A stretch of DNA of 64,000 nucleotides from Pristionchus mayeri (Eukaryota > Nematoda > Chromadorea > Rhabditida > Neodiplogasteridae), in assembly GCA_036245805.1 (NCBI GenBank), contig BTRK01000004.1:38094907-38158906 (forward strand), read 5' to 3'. Numbering within the stretch: the stretch's first letter is position 1; each line of letters begins with the position of its first letter. Below are positions 48,401 through 63,917 of this stretch, in pieces. The position numbers and the translations under genes are program-made. Under the pieces are notes generated by a model, which saw nothing but the letters and a program-made list of their open reading frames with translations, did not search any database and was not told the origin of the DNA.

Positions 48401-49891
48401 ATTGCATTTAGATCTTGCTCCAGCAAGTATTGAACGCAAATTCGCGGGAATAAAGGATGCCCTAAGTGAGTTTTTTAAAAAAGTTTTACATGAGCTGATA
48501 ACCTAAACATATTCGTTTCATTTCGTATATTTGTTTCAAATAAAATTGTCACCCTCAAATGAGACCCTTGCAGAGTACGCTAGTTTCAAGGCTGACTTCC
48601 GAAAGGAGAGTGCAAGAAAGTCTCCGGATCTCGTCTATGATTACCCAATTGTAACAACATTAATGAAGAAAACAGTGAGTATTTTGTTATTCAAGTGAAG
48701 GCCGAACACAAATTTGCTAATATCTAGTGTTAGTTCATGACATTTTTTTATTCACAATGCTATTATCCAGGAGGGTTCCGTGTTCGAGTCACTGATAATC
48801 TCGTTTCAATCGGGAGAAATGAAGGTCAGTATAATTTGACTAGTATGATCAGAAACATTTGAATAGTATGATCAGAAACAATTCAAAACACATATCTAAT
48901 ATTAATCCCTTGAAACAGGTCGCAAAAACCGATTATATTATCAACAATGCAAATCTTACACATGCACTTCGTGCCAAGAATAAATTACCAGTAGAGGTGG
49001 TTACATTGCTTTACAAATATTTTTTTTTGAGGGACACATTCAATTTTCTACTTTAATCCATGAAAGCTCGCTATATCAGCCAGATAAGGTGAACCAACAT
49101 TTTGATGGCAATCAATTTTGAAATGTCAGGACATTCGATTGATCACTCGCGGTGAGTGCTTTGTTCGCATTGATCACATTAAACAATTCGGTTGAATTGT
49201 CTTTGTTAGTTCAGGTCGACTCTGGAAATCAAACAGTGAATGCTGTTTCAACTTACAGCAATACGATTGAGATTCACGAATTGAGCAAAAAAGGCGAGCG
49301 AACTAATTCAACGGCTATGGTAAACGTCGATTTTCCGGGAGGGTCAGGGTGGTGAAAAGAGAAGATCTGAGAACTGCAAGCGGCAAGCCGATATTTGTGA
49401 GGGCTTCATCTCCAGAAACCAAAAGTGCATATGCACGTTATAGATTTCGTCTTTCGACACCTTCTTTACACACTGCCCCGAATTGCTGTACGTATCTGTC
49501 GCCTCACCCACTGGCACTTTCGCTTTGTTCGCATGGGGTATGTTTTCAGTTATTTTCAAGAAATGTTAATGCATTTTATTTAGACCCAATTTCAAACGAG
49601 TCACACTACAGTGTTACTGAGGATGTGAACATCGAAAAGGTGAGGAAATGAAAAAAATTATATTGTAACTATTGCTGCTACATGATGCAACCGACAAGAG
49701 GGGATTATGCTTCAGTGTTTTTGCAGGCCCAATTCTTCGGAAGGGATAATCTAACAGCCCTGCCAAAACTGTGCGCATACACTAAAGAAACCGATATTAA
49801 GTGTGTTTTTAATAGTACTCAGACCAGCCTAGTTATTCCTAAGTGTGAAAACATTTCTCAAAGCGGCCTTCTAGGGCGGCAAGTAGACTGA
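45466..49891 (+). CDS. Unrecognised multi-exon protein
   Basis: Exons with matching phases: 45466-45544 (MATITSSTFRS), 45681-45778, 45949-45988, 46038-46084, 46180-46479, 46639-46730, 48096-48137, 48188-48260, 48317-48371, 48412-48465, 48574-48674, 48771-48824, 48919-48996, 49130-49151 and 49210-49319. Then comes an unclear stretch (about 49348-49648), and a last exon of about 49727-49891 ending TGA. An SL-like TTTCAG sits 3 bases before the ATG. The predicted product is about 480 aa, with no signal peptide, membrane segment or motif that I know. Distinctive parts are NIFAPKAVYAKYP, DLVYDYPIVTTLMKK and TDYIINNANLTHALRAK. One phase conflict at the 49348 junction may be a wrong splice guess or a lesion. 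Intron 1 hosts a 90-bp MITE, intron 6 a mariner. Confidence 0.55.
45552..45640. repeat. 90-bp palindromic MITE, second copy
   Basis: TAGGTCGGATGAGAACTATG ... CAGAGTTCTGACATAGTG is imperfectly mirrored and matches the element at 22015-22106. It lies in intron 1 of the unrecognised gene. Confidence 0.7.
46744..47984 (+). mobile_element. Mariner element (second family)
   Basis: Ends TTAGGGTGTCCGG...CCGGACACCCTAA are flanked by TA at 46742-46743 and 47985-47986. It is 1241 bp long and sister to the element at 38519. It lies in an intron of the unrecognised gene, same strand. Confidence 0.95.
46905..47921 (+). pseudogene. Mariner transposase with one premature stop
   Basis: From ATG 46905 (METHLYLRAVLLHYH) the frame is complete to TGA 47919-47921, except for one in-frame TGA at 47029-47031, where the sister copy has TGC. 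Downstream are intact SGRPPT, DEKW, LLMDNARPH and SPDLSPCDFH (DD34D) and the normal ending GAYIDH. A single base change separates it from a full-length 338-aa transposase frame. Confidence 0.9.
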
Positions 49892-51291
49892 TGAAGAGTG
49901 CTGAAAACCCTTTTCAAAAGTTGCATATACTACTAACCGATCGATAATTCCGAATTTGCATTTCGACGCGCGAGATATTCACCTATAAACAAAAAACAAA
50001 TGGCAGTAACAAAAACTGTAAACAATAACACTAACAATAACAACATACACGACCGATAAACAAACATTTAGCGTTATTCGCATTGATCCTCGCGAGCATG
50101 AATCCTCAATCGTGGAATGCTTCCGATGTGCTGAATTTGCCGAAGTGAACAAGAAAGTGGGTATTTGTGCCAATAAGACATTATGCTGTGGAAAAAGTCG
50201 ATTTCTGGCAATTTCGTATCTCGGTTCCCAAAGGAGCTAGGCACTTTGGAGTATGAGGTGTAAAACCATTTTACATCCATAAAACAAATTTCAAGCCGAT
50301 AACTCACCTGGATACCGATATAATAAATTGCGGGAATTCGAATATTTCCACTTTCTCTTGACTTTTTCCACGAAATAAGGCTCATAACGTCATTGTAAGG
50401 CACTATATTGATGTTCTACCTGTTTCGACAGCTCATGATTTCCGAGAAATCGTCTATTTGACTGGTTTCAGATAATAACATCTAATTTTCAGCCGCATAT
50501 CCATTGCACGGGAAACGGTTGGTCGATACACGACCTTTGGCTGATCTATAATGATTCTTCTACCTGGGAATGATTTCAAGTTTGGACCTACCATAGTAAG
50601 TGCATCTGGCTTTTTTCAGTTATATTAGGCCAACTTTGAGACTCAATAATTTTTTAAATATTTTTTACCAGTGAAAAAAGCGCGAACTTCCAGTTTTAGA
50701 AGATAATAATCGGTCGATTAGGTGACAGTGCAATATCATCGAAAACGCCGACTCTAGGGGCAAAATGAATGCTCCCTCCATTTTCAGCAAATTGTAAAAA
50801 CTTGGAGTTTTGGAAAATTGACACTGTTGTACTGTTCCTGCATCGATTCTTAGGAACTCAAGCTCATGCCAATGCAAAACACGCAGGAATGCCAGCTTGG
50901 TTCTTGGACTAGCCCCATTGTCGCTATATCTTCCGTTACTACACGTGATTACGGTACGTTTATATTGCGTTTTTTATTTCATCAGAGTGACATACCATCC
51001 AAAACAACTGCGTTTGAAATGAGTTTTCAAGTAAAATGTACATCACAGACGCAACTGGATTGTACTCGGACTTGATTTTCATGATTACTGAAAATGGAGA
51101 ATTCGGAGTCATCGCATCTCTGCAGGAGGTTATTGATTTATTTTATTTTATTAATTTATATTTTTAATATTGTATGTTTTTAGTTTTGATAATAATATTT
51201 TATATTATCATGTTTTGTAATGTTTAGATCGGAGACGTTTCTCGGAAAGTCGTATTCAGTAAATTGGACAGTACTGTCGTCATGGTATCAT

Positions 51292-54203
51292 CAATCAATC
51301 AATCAATTTATCTTATCAGGCGGAAACGCTCAGAAGATGATAGGTCGGTAGTCTTCATAAGTTGCACTCCACCAATGGCTGCCAATAGCTCGGGATAGGT
51401 CGTCTCTCCATCGCGCGCGAGGCTTTCCGGGGGGACGAGTCCTATTGAATGGAGTCCAGACAGTTGTCGCACGGCTCCACTGTTCCACTCCCATTCTTCT
51501 GATCTTGAGGGCCCAGCGCGCTTTTCGTTTCAATCCTTCCTCATTCCAGTCTCTCAGCTTGGTAATCCCTCTCACGCGGTCATTCCTCCATCTGTCCCTT
51601 AGCGTGACTCCAAGCATCTTTCTTTCCATCTTCCTCTGGGTGACTCTCAGCCTCTCCTTCTCGCTAGATCTCAGAGCCCATACTTCACACCCATAGAGAA
51701 CTGTAGCCGTGATGCAGCTCTCGAAGACTCTCCTCCTGATCTTGATGGACAGAATTCGAGAAGATAGGAGGTGCGAGAGCTTACTCCAGGCCAGCCACCC
51801 TAATCGAATCCGGTGTTCTATTTCGTCGGAATGATCCAAGGGAAGAGCTATTCTTCCTCCGAGATAGGTGGCGCTATCGACGAATTCGAATCGCAGATTG
51901 CCGATGATTATTGGATTGCGGGTAGAGGTGCAGGAGGTGAGGAGGTTGGTCTTGCTTGCATTCACTTCGAGACCAACTCGGCTGCACGCGTCCATCAGCT
52001 TCTTCAGCATTCGTTCCAGCTCGGGTCGAGATTTGGCAACGAGAGCCACGTCATCGGCATACTCCAAGTGGCAAAGGTTCCTTCCGTCGATTCTAATTCC
52101 ATCTGACTCCCAGTCAATGTTGTCCATGGCTGATCGTAGCACTGCGTTGAAGAGACGAGGGGAGAGGGTATCCCCTTGGCGGACTCCTCGACGCACAGTC
52201 ACAGGAACGAGCTCCTCATTAACTCGAATGAGTGTAGAGGAGGACTCGTAGAGACGGCGCAACATCTGGACGAGGGAGGGATGGGCTCCGAACGAGAAGA
52301 GGGCTTGCCAGCAGGCATTCCACTCCACACAGTCGAACGCCTTCTTGAAGTCGACGAACGCCAAGTAGATTGGGATACCGTACTCGGAGGTTCTTTCAGC
52401 GACCTGCTTGATGGCATGCAGGTTGTCGAGAGTACTGTAGCCGCGCCGGAAGCCGGTTTGGGTCGAGGACTCTGTTTCTTCAATCACAGTTTCGAGTCTC
52501 TGAAGAATGACTTTGGTCATTGTCTTCAGGGAAACGGTGAGGAGGGAGATGGGACGGAAGTTCCCAATGTTGGTAGGGTCTCCTTTCTTGTGCAGAAGAG
52601 TGACAATTGCTTCGGTCAGGTCGCTTGGAACAGCCTCTCCATCTACCAGATAGTTGAGTAGATCAGCGATAACGGGAGCAAGGTGGTTTCGAGAGTGGTA
52701 TAGCATATCAGGGAGAATGCCATCCGAACCGGGTGAGTGACCACACTTGAGTTGGGACATCGCTTTGCTGACCTCATCGGGTAGGAAGGGAGGAAGGGGA
52801 TCCAGAGGCTGAGGAGGGACTGGGAGTGGACACGGAACTGCAGGGGTGTAGAGACCGTCAAAGAAGCTCTGGACCACTGTCTTGGTAGCTGCTTGAGAGA
52901 GAGCACCAGTTACAGGGTCGGGAACTAGAAGGCGCTTCTTTGAGGTTTGCAGACTCAGCATGCTCTTCACGATGCTCCTTCCCATGGTTGCTGCTTGCCG
53001 TGCTTGCGCCTCCTTTCGCTTCCTGATGTCATCGACGAAACTCGACCGGGCAGCTTTGCAGGCAGCTGAGTAGGCGACAGCTTGTTGGGAGTTGGATTGC
53101 AATTCATGGCGCATCGCTAGGAGCTTCCGCGTTCCACTCGAGATCCAAGAAGGGGATTGGCGCTTCCTCCAGCAGTTCGTTGCCGCGGTCTCCGTGAAAG
53201 CCTTTACCGTAGTATAGGCGTCGGCGGCAGAACTGAGGCGGGCAAGGGGCAGTGACGCGAGAAGGTTTGCGTTGACAGTAAAAGCGGTTCGATCGAAATC
53301 TAGCCGCTCCCTGCATCTTTTCTGCCTCGCCTTGTCAGGGAGGGAGAGGCACATCCGAACAAGGCGATGGTCGGAGTCAAACTCATACCGACCAACGACT
53401 CCACAGTTGACTACTCTCGCTGTGGCGGGCGCTGCAACGTAGTCAATTTGGTGGAATGCGGAGCCGTTTGGGGATCGCCAGGTCCAGATTCGACCGTGCC
53501 GTCTCTTGGGGAACGTGTTCAGGATGCGCAGTCTGTTCCTCACGCAGAGCTCAGTGAAGCAGCGTCCGCGTGAGTTCGGTGTGGGAGAGGCAAAGTTACC
53601 GACAAATCTTTCATTGCCAGGTTCCCTCGCCACTCGACAGTTGAGGTCACCAACCAGAACTGGCATATGGCCTTTTGGGGCACTCCGCAGGGCGGTCTCA
53701 ACCTGGTCTAGGAAGTCTTCATACGCGTCGTTATCGTAGGAAGACGTAGGGGCGTAAGCGCAGACCAGGAAGAGCCGTAGGTCGGGAAGGAGCAGAGTGG
53801 CCAAACGAGGGGAGAGGCCATTGAACACAGCTCCGCGCGCGAGTTGCGGTCGAAGCAAAAATGCCACGCCATGGGAAGCAGTGGGCCCGCCCGAGTGGTA
53901 GACTACAGTGCCTGAGGATGTAAGATTGAACGAGGCACAACCCACAATCCTGGCTTCCTGCACTGCAACCACGTCCCACTTGATCTTGTCGAGGGCGAGT
54001 TCCATCTCCGACTGCTTCTCCCTTGGGCCGAGCGTCCTGGCGTTGATGGTGCCGATGTAGAAGTGGCGACCCATCGTGGCGGCGTACAACTCCCGCGTGC
54101 CAACGCGTCTGGGAGAGGGAATCCGGGCGGGCGGAACCGGAGACGGAGAGACGAAATCGCACTCAACCGCTCGCCACACACTTGAGAACCCAGAATGAAC
54201 CCA
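51292..54203 (-). mobile_element. RTE-like LINE with 10-bp target duplication
   Basis: A 2.9-kb element is flanked by identical ATGGTATCAT at 51282-51291 and 54204-54213. Its 3' end (plus-strand left side) is a short (CAAT)n tail after a 3' UTR of about 20 bases, as in RTE elements. It lies in an intron of the gene around it, in opposite orientation. The 5' end is only 24 bases beyond the ORF, so it may be slightly 5'-truncated. Confidence 0.93.
51330..54179 (-). CDS. LINE endonuclease / reverse transcriptase
   Basis: An uninterrupted frame of 949 codons. The likely start is ATG 54074 (MGRHFYIGTINARTLG), because the first codon of the frame is GTG. The N-terminal third is an AP-type endonuclease with TINART, QEARI, VGDLNCRV and SDHRLV catalytic motifs. 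The middle is a reverse transcriptase with NFRPISLL, TGFRRGYST, VDFKKAFD, GVRQGDTLSP and the YADD active site, followed by the Arg-rich C-terminal region (YGCEVWALR). It nicks chromosomal DNA and copies its RNA there. No lesion is seen. The other-strand frames of 60-160 codons over this interval are shadows. Confidence 0.93.
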   Translation of the reverse strand: MWRAVECDFVSPSPVPPARIPSPRRVGTRELYAATMGRHFYIGTINARTLGPREKQSEMELALDKIKWDVVAVQEARIVGCASFNLTSSGTVVYHSGGPTASHGVAFLLRPQLARGAVFNGLSPRLATLLLPDLRLFLVCAYAPTSSYDNDAYEDFLDQVETALRSAPKGHMPVLVGDLNCRVAREPGNERFVGNFASPTPNSRGRCFTELCVRNRLRILNTFPKRRHGRIWTWRSPNGSAFHQIDYVAAPATARVVNCGVVGRYEFDSDHRLVRMCLSLPDKARQKRCRERLDFDRTAFTVNANLLASLPLARLSSAADAYTTVKAFTETAATNCWRKRQSPSWISSGTRKLLAMRHELQSNSQQAVAYSAACKAARSSFVDDIRKRKEAQARQAATMGRSIVKSMLSLQTSKKRLLVPDPVTGALSQAATKTVVQSFFDGLYTPAVPCPLPVPPQPLDPLPPFLPDEVSKAMSQLKCGHSPGSDGILPDMLYHSRNHLAPVIADLLNYLVDGEAVPSDLTEAIVTLLHKKGDPTNIGNFRPISLLTVSLKTMTKVILQRLETVIEETESSTQTGFRRGYSTLDNLHAIKQVAERTSEYGIPIYLAFVDFKKAFDCVEWNACWQALFSFGAHPSLVQMLRRLYESSSTLIRVNEELVPVTVRRGVRQGDTLSPRLFNAVLRSAMDNIDWESDGIRIDGRNLCHLEYADDVALVAKSRPELERMLKKLMDACSRVGLEVNASKTNLLTSCTSTRNPIIIGNLRFEFVDSATYLGGRIALPLDHSDEIEHRIRLGWLAWSKLSHLLSSRILSIKIRRRVFESCITATVLYGCEVWALRSSEKERLRVTQRKMERKMLGVTLRDRWRNDRVRGITKLRDWNEEGLKRKARWALKIRRMGVEQWSRATTVWTPFNRTRPPGKPRARWRDDLSRAIGSHWWSATYEDYRPIIF

Positions 54204-54213
54204 ATGGTATCAT
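54204..54213. repeat. Target site duplication of the LINE (right copy)
   Basis: ATGGTATCAT, identical to 51282-51291. Confidence 0.9.
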
Positions 54214-55129
54214 GCGGTATTGATTTTTATTAATTACCTTTACATTGTAATTTATGTTTTGATATTTAATCCTATGAATAGGCCGATGTTTCTGTGCATG
54301 ATTACTATTTTATGCACTTCATGCCGAGTTGGTTGGATCGATGGTGGGCAATGAGGCTGTAGCTGTACAGTAAGTTCTAATATAGCCTTGCTAATTTAAT
54401 AAATAAAGACAATTGATATGACGATGGTCTTAGTAAGAATCGAACATGACGGACCTATTGCATTTTCAAAAACTTTTTTGGTGTTTTCGAGGGTTCTGAT
54501 GCTGGTGGTGAGCTATGTTTCGAACCTTCGAGAACCCCTTTACAAATTTTTCGAGAAAACGATGTCCCGAACGTGTTTACTTATTAGGTGTTGAAAGAAT
54601 GTACTTGATTGATAACAACTAACATAATTCAGTATGCGACACTTCATAGCGAAGGCAAAAGAAATTGAAATATTCAATATTCGATTAGTCGTTTTGGAAT
54701 CGGATATTCTAGTTTCCGAAGTGAGTCTCCGAATATTTTTTTAAATATATTTTGAAAACACATTAAAATGCACTATATTAATATTGCCATTTCCAGGAAC
54801 GTCTTACAGACACTGTCTTCATGACGACCTTCGATCCCAGTTATTTGTCGTGTCAAAACTTGACATAACAGGCGAGGAACATCAGTGAGTTTTCAGCTTG
54901 GAGCCCACTTTATTACAATTTTCTTAGTTCAGATTCAAAATCTACTTCATGTTAACCAGCGTGCCAACGAAATATAAAACTTGTTGTTTAAAATGATTTT
55001 AAAAAGCATTTAGTAAAATTTATATTTGCCGTTTATACAGTCGCGCCAGAAAGTGAGTAGACGATTTTTGTTTTTGATATAACTTTTGTTGTAGCTGATT
55101 TCGCAATTTGGATGTTGTGGTAACATATA

Positions 55130-56187
55130 CCAAATCCATCGAGGAATACGATGCGTGCATTGCTTCATCAATTGCATCATCGCTGATTGCGTAGTGATGA
55201 CGCCATCAAAGTGTACTTTTTCAAAACGGCATTATTCTTATATAGATTTTTTCCTACTCGCCAAACTTTCTGAGGTTGGAGATATGGTTGAGGACTGCCC
55301 AGAAAATTTTTTTTAAGTTGCTGCGCGACCGCATATTTGCTGCAGCCTTGCTGCAAAAACAGGGTCGCAAATTCAGAACTCGGCTTCTAGATGAGCTAGG
55401 CAGTCGTCCAAAGCATCAAAATGATCGCCATAATGAGTGCACATGATTCTGATCATGAGAAAGCTATATCTCGAAATTTGCCCTCAGGGCATGAAAAAAT
55501 CACTTTTTTGCATGACCATTATTTGGACATTCATAACTTTACGGAAAATTTATTTAAAAATCTGATTTTTGCTTATTCGTATTCACGATGTATTAAAGAT
55601 ATGATTCCCAACTTTTTAGAGCGATTGGATTCCTTTCCTGCCCGCGGCGTTCGTTTTTCTGAGGTATACTTTACGGAAAATTTATTTAAAAATCTGATTT
55701 TTGCTTATTCGTATTCACGATGTATTAAAAATATGATTCCCAACTTTTTAGAGCGATTGGATTCCTTTCCTGCCCGCGGCGTTCGTTTTTCTGAGGTATA
55801 CTGGTGTCGAGAAACACCCTGTTTACCCCTATGAGCGAGAGTGTACAGGCATAAACAAGGTGTTTCCCGGCCCTAGTATACCTCAGAAAAACGAACGCCG
55901 CGGGCAGGAAAGGAATCCAATCGCTCTAAAAAGTTGGGAATCATATCTTTAATACATCGTGAATACGAATAAGCAAAAATCAGATTTTTAAATAAATTTT
56001 CCGTAAAGTTATGAATGTCCAAATAATGGTCATGCAAAAAAGTGATTTTTTCATGCCCTGAGGGCAAATTTCGAGATATAGCTTTCTCATGATCAGGATC
56101 ATGTGCACTCATTATGGCGATCATTTTGATGCTTTGGACGACTGCCTAGCTCATCTAGAAGCCGAGTTCTGAATTTGCGACCCTGTT
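55130..56187. repeat. Palindrome J, same family as 7290-8815
   Basis: The arms pair as about 55354-55672 with about 55870-56187. The left arm has a further 220 bp without a partner. Within the left arm a unit of about 130 bp is duplicated in tandem (55541-55672 and 55673-55802). The 137- and 83-codon frames here are mirror translations of the repeat. It abuts the 3' end of the tandem F-box gene. Confidence 0.85.
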
Positions 56188-56272
56188 TTTTTGTATTTCC
56201 ACTTACCTGCGCATTTATTTGACAAGCATTAAGAGGAAGAAAAAAATATTCTATTGCAAAAATATGTCATAC

Positions 56273-57090
56273 CTCAACATAAATGTCTTTTGACGTAGCG
56301 GCATTAAAAAATGTATTTATATTCAACGGTTCGTTTACTTCCTCTTCGCTGGAATAGCCCCTCCACCAAATTTCGTTGGTTTTGTTAAGAATCCCAAGTG
56401 CAACCCCAAGTTCATCGTACTCTTTACCCTTAAATAGATATACAAAATAGGATAAAAAATATCAATCATACCATTTTGAAGAAAATACTCTCGAATCTCC
56501 GTTTTCCTGTTTCTAGGTCCACATTTCGAAATCGTGCCGAGACAAATCGTAGTTTGTATCGATCGTAAGGTATTAGATTTTCGAAAATCATCATTAGAAT
56601 ATCATCATTCAGGACAGGAACCGGAAGCTGGAACATCAATAGTCGCTTGAAAATGAATAAAAAATAGCAGAATTTGTAATTTTTGTAATTTCTATCAGTC
56701 TAATCGTCTGCCCGATTTTGAACTGAGCATCTCAGGTGGGGCGCAATTGCATACCCATGTGATTTCCTATCTTTTACTTCGCATCACCCTTCTTAAGACA
56801 ATTCTATGCATTAAAACACGAAGATGCAAATCGGTTACTTTGGGTTTTATTTCCAAATTTCTGAATCGTTTGGATACGAAATTGAGTGGCATTCGATCCT
56901 TGGCAGAGAGGTTCTCAAAGATCATCGACAGCATGTCATCAGATAAATCAGGAATTTGAGACTAAAAATAATTAGGTTAATGTGCTGGAAATGACGGTAG
57001 CTGTATTACCTCCGATTTCTTATTTTGAGTAGTCTTGTTTTTCCGATTTCGTATTTTCGTTTTTGATTTTTGATTTTCAGAGGAGCGCAT
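56273..57090 (-). CDS. Protein with two tandem F-box exons (3' end uncertain)
   Basis: Exons: 57090-57010 (MRSSENQKSKTKIRNRKN, strongly basic), 56961 to about 56835 (F-box 1: IPDLSDDMLSMIFENLSA...FVSKRFRNLE), 56627-56472 (F-box 2: VPVLNDDILMMIFENLIP...FVSARFRNVD) and 56428-56273 (GKEYDELG...EPLNINTFFNAA). All boundaries are in phase 0. F-boxes bind Skp1 in SCF ubiquitin ligases, and two in a row is unusual. They could also be mutually exclusive exons, since either can be skipped in frame. The fourth exon matches the exon after the F-box in the plus-strand relative at 57889-59379. Beyond 56273 the frame meets a stop within 40 bases of the next acceptor, and palindrome J follows, so the original 3' exons may have been lost. 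Confidence 0.6.
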
Positions 57091-57099
57091 GGTTTTTAC

Positions 57100-57880
57100 T
57101 GAAAAACCGTCATATTTGAAAGACAAGATTCAACAATATAAAATGAAAATAATTACGGCGACATTAATAACATCTGCATAGTACAAATGTAAATAAGAAT
57201 CATGATATCACAGTAAAATACAAAAAAAATTTGGATGAATATGTAAATATTGTTCGTGCATTCATAACTTATGTGAGCGCGAGTGGGAAGTGCATCTAAT
57301 TAGTCGCACGTGTTAGCACTATAACAGGCAGGACGATTCCATTCGAGAGAACAGGTGGCAAAAGCGGGTGTCACGCGAAATGGTTCTCATTGCAGAAAAT
57401 TTTTGAATGACATAGTTCAGAATGCGTTTCGATTGGTCAGATCGGCAAAAATACGATAAATACAATGTCGTAGCTATCTCATTAAAATAAACACTGCGGT
57501 TAATTCCATCAATCTCTCTTTCTATTTCTCTACATTCATATTGCAGTCCCGTCCTTCCCGCTCGCGCCAGCATTGACCCATTAATGTATACATCTATGAT
57601 GTATACATCTCTATGAACTATTCAACTTTATAATTTATCTCACGCAACGACGAACAGTTAATTTACATTATGTAATGGAATATATATTTCACTCACTTTT
57701 CTCTCTCTCGTGTGCTCTTGCAATCAAATATCTATGATTTATTCACATATTAATTTCGTACGTATTTGAACTAATCTATTTGAACTTGTAAATCCAAAAT
57801 GGATTGTCATACCAGTAGGCTCATTTAGTTGTCGCCCACGTTTATGATAAACTCAAAATGGTAACTGCGCTTCTATGACA
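57100..57880. other. Shared 5' region of two divergent F-box relatives
   Basis: No gene supported. Frames of 70-84 codons lack splice signals. Promoters for both flanking genes are expected here but none is recognised. Confidence 0.4.
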
Positions 57881-57888
57881 AATTCATG

Positions 57889-59379
57889 ATGGTCATCGAG
57901 AATCTCGAACTCTTCGACCGAGTGAATCTAAAAGACGTCTCAGCCAGATTTCGCAGTTTGAACGTCGCAACAGGAAAAATGAAATTCGAAACGATATTTT
58001 TCAAAATGGTTTCTCTTGCATTGCTTTTAATTTGCACACTTTGAAAAAAAACGATAACGCGTATTGAGTTAAATTAGAATGAGTAGATTATTAATGCGTT
58101 ATTGTTATTAATAAGTTATTGTTAAATGTTAATTAATGTTATATTGTAAAACTCATTTAAGGGCGAAGGCGGTAATGAGCTCGGATTTTCGAATAGCGAG
58201 AATTATGAATATTGGTTCGAGTCGTCCGCACATGGAAATGTCGTCAAGGATCCGGTTGATATTTACGCTTTCTTCAAGGACGCTAAAGCGGAGGAGATCA
58301 CTGTGGAGGTTACCTATAAATGTTTACAATAAAATATTTTTAAAAATTGTTCAGTAAATTTCACAATTTATAGATCATGGAGAATGTCGACAATCCTGAG
58401 CTATCACAAGAACTCGCTAACCTTTCGAATTCGATAGATTATTGGCAAATCAATTTTCTTTTCGAAAAATGCACACATGACTTTTTGGAATTACTCGCGT
58501 GAGTTTTAACTGGTTTTATCTAATATGAAATTTATTGTCATTCACTATTGTTCTGCAGATTCTTAACAAATTTCAAGAACAACAAAAATAAGACAAATGA
58601 ACTTCGAGTGGAAAAACCTACAAGACGTAGACATTGAGCGACTTTTGAACGCTCTGAACAGTATCCCTAAATTGGACGAATTGTCTGTGATGTATTTCTA
58701 CCCAAAAGACATGACTGAGGAGATACCAGTAAGTCTTTCTTTATTTAATCCGAACAAGATATTTTCAGGGCTATGATGGTGATCACAAGAATTTCTTGTT
58801 GAATAGCACTCTGATTATTCCATTGATTCAAGCTGCGGCTAAAACAGGCCTGTTCACAGTTTACTGCACCGGTGAGGAGCTAATTAACGTTTTCGAGGTG
58901 AGTATTGCTTGTTCGTAATGAAAACTAATTAATTGTGTGTAATTGAGATGGTTTGCGAGTCAGATTCACAAAAAGAAGTGTTCTTGACTGCAGCCAAGAC
59001 CACATTTCTTGAATTCCACCATATCGTGAGACGTATCCGAAGATATCGAGTAAGCTTGCATTTGAGTGTGTGTATCAGCACATTTTTCTACCAATAGAAG
59101 CAATTTTCATTTTGGAACACGAAATATTTTTCATTATGAAGAATTCATGCTCATGAGAGAGGTGCGTAGATCGATGGAATACAGTTGTTTTTTTTTGTTT
59201 TTTCAATTTAATATCCATTGATTACAGATCGTGGAAGGCATCGTCAAGGATTTTGCTCGTGGATATGCTATTAAATGTTGTCTTGATTCTGACGACACTG
59301 GCGAATTATGCCGATACATGGACGTAAAAGTTAAAATTTACAAAATTGATTCTAAGGGCGAACATATAAATCAGTAATT
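57889..59379 (+). pseudogene. F-box relative with frameshifts
   Basis: Exons: about 57889-58018 (MMVIENLELFDRVNLKDVSARF, second half of an F-box), 58162-58308 (GEGGNELGFS...), 58374-58498, 58559-58728, 58769-58897, 58948-59049, about 59098-59160 and about 59228-59379, ending with TAA. The first two match exons 3 and 4 of the minus-strand gene at 56273-57090, ending FFKM and then G-E--ELG. The 58559 exon needs a one-base frame change to read VDIERLLNALNSIPKLDELS, the 59098 exon is out of phase, and no start plus first F-box half is visible. It is probably inactive. The distal part (ANLSNSIDYWQINFLFEKC, LLNALNSIPKLDELS) is unrecognised. Confidence 0.5.
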
Positions 59380-59654
59380 GTATTTATCCCATAACAATCA
59401 ATAATATTTTCTATCGAAGTGCATATAATTCTCCCGATTGTTCGTTCTCACGACAACATTGCTTATATATTGCTTTTGCCTTAGCATTTGCTATCTATTG
59501 CAGTTGCTCATCTAGTTCATATATTGCTTTACATATTCCATCTAATGCTCATATATTTACAATATGTTTTACTTATATTTAAGTGAAGATTTTTGATACG
59601 ACAAAGTTACTTTTTGAATAGGTGTTCTGCTTCGGAAAGTGCTTCTGCGATCAA

Positions 59655-63917
<4,263 letters not shown>

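Larger units (their letters stand above)
50069..54868 (+). pseudogene. Second unrecognised gene, interrupted by a LINE, with probable lesions
   Basis: Exon-like blocks: about 50069-50157 (VIRIDPREHESS), about 50870-50953, 51049-51127 (DATGLYSDLIFMI), 51227-51284 (IGDVSRKVVF), then the LINE, then about 54282-54369, about 54635-54720 (MRHFIAKAKEIEIF) and about 54797-54868, ending in TAA. The block at 54282 changes frame inside (ADVSVHDYYFMHFMP then LVGSMVGNEAVAV), so it is probably damaged. Style and neighbourhood suggest a relative of the upstream unrecognised gene, but I cannot prove homology. Function unknown. Confidence 0.4.

Noticed and set aside
51445..54181. Plus-strand and alternative minus-strand frames up to 161 codons across the LINE
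   Set aside because: Shadows of the single 949-codon LINE frame, whose high GC content keeps other frames open.
55421..56124. 137- and 83-codon frames encoding near-identical peptides on opposite strands
   Set aside because: They are the two arms of palindrome J and its tandem duplication, with no splice sites or family match.
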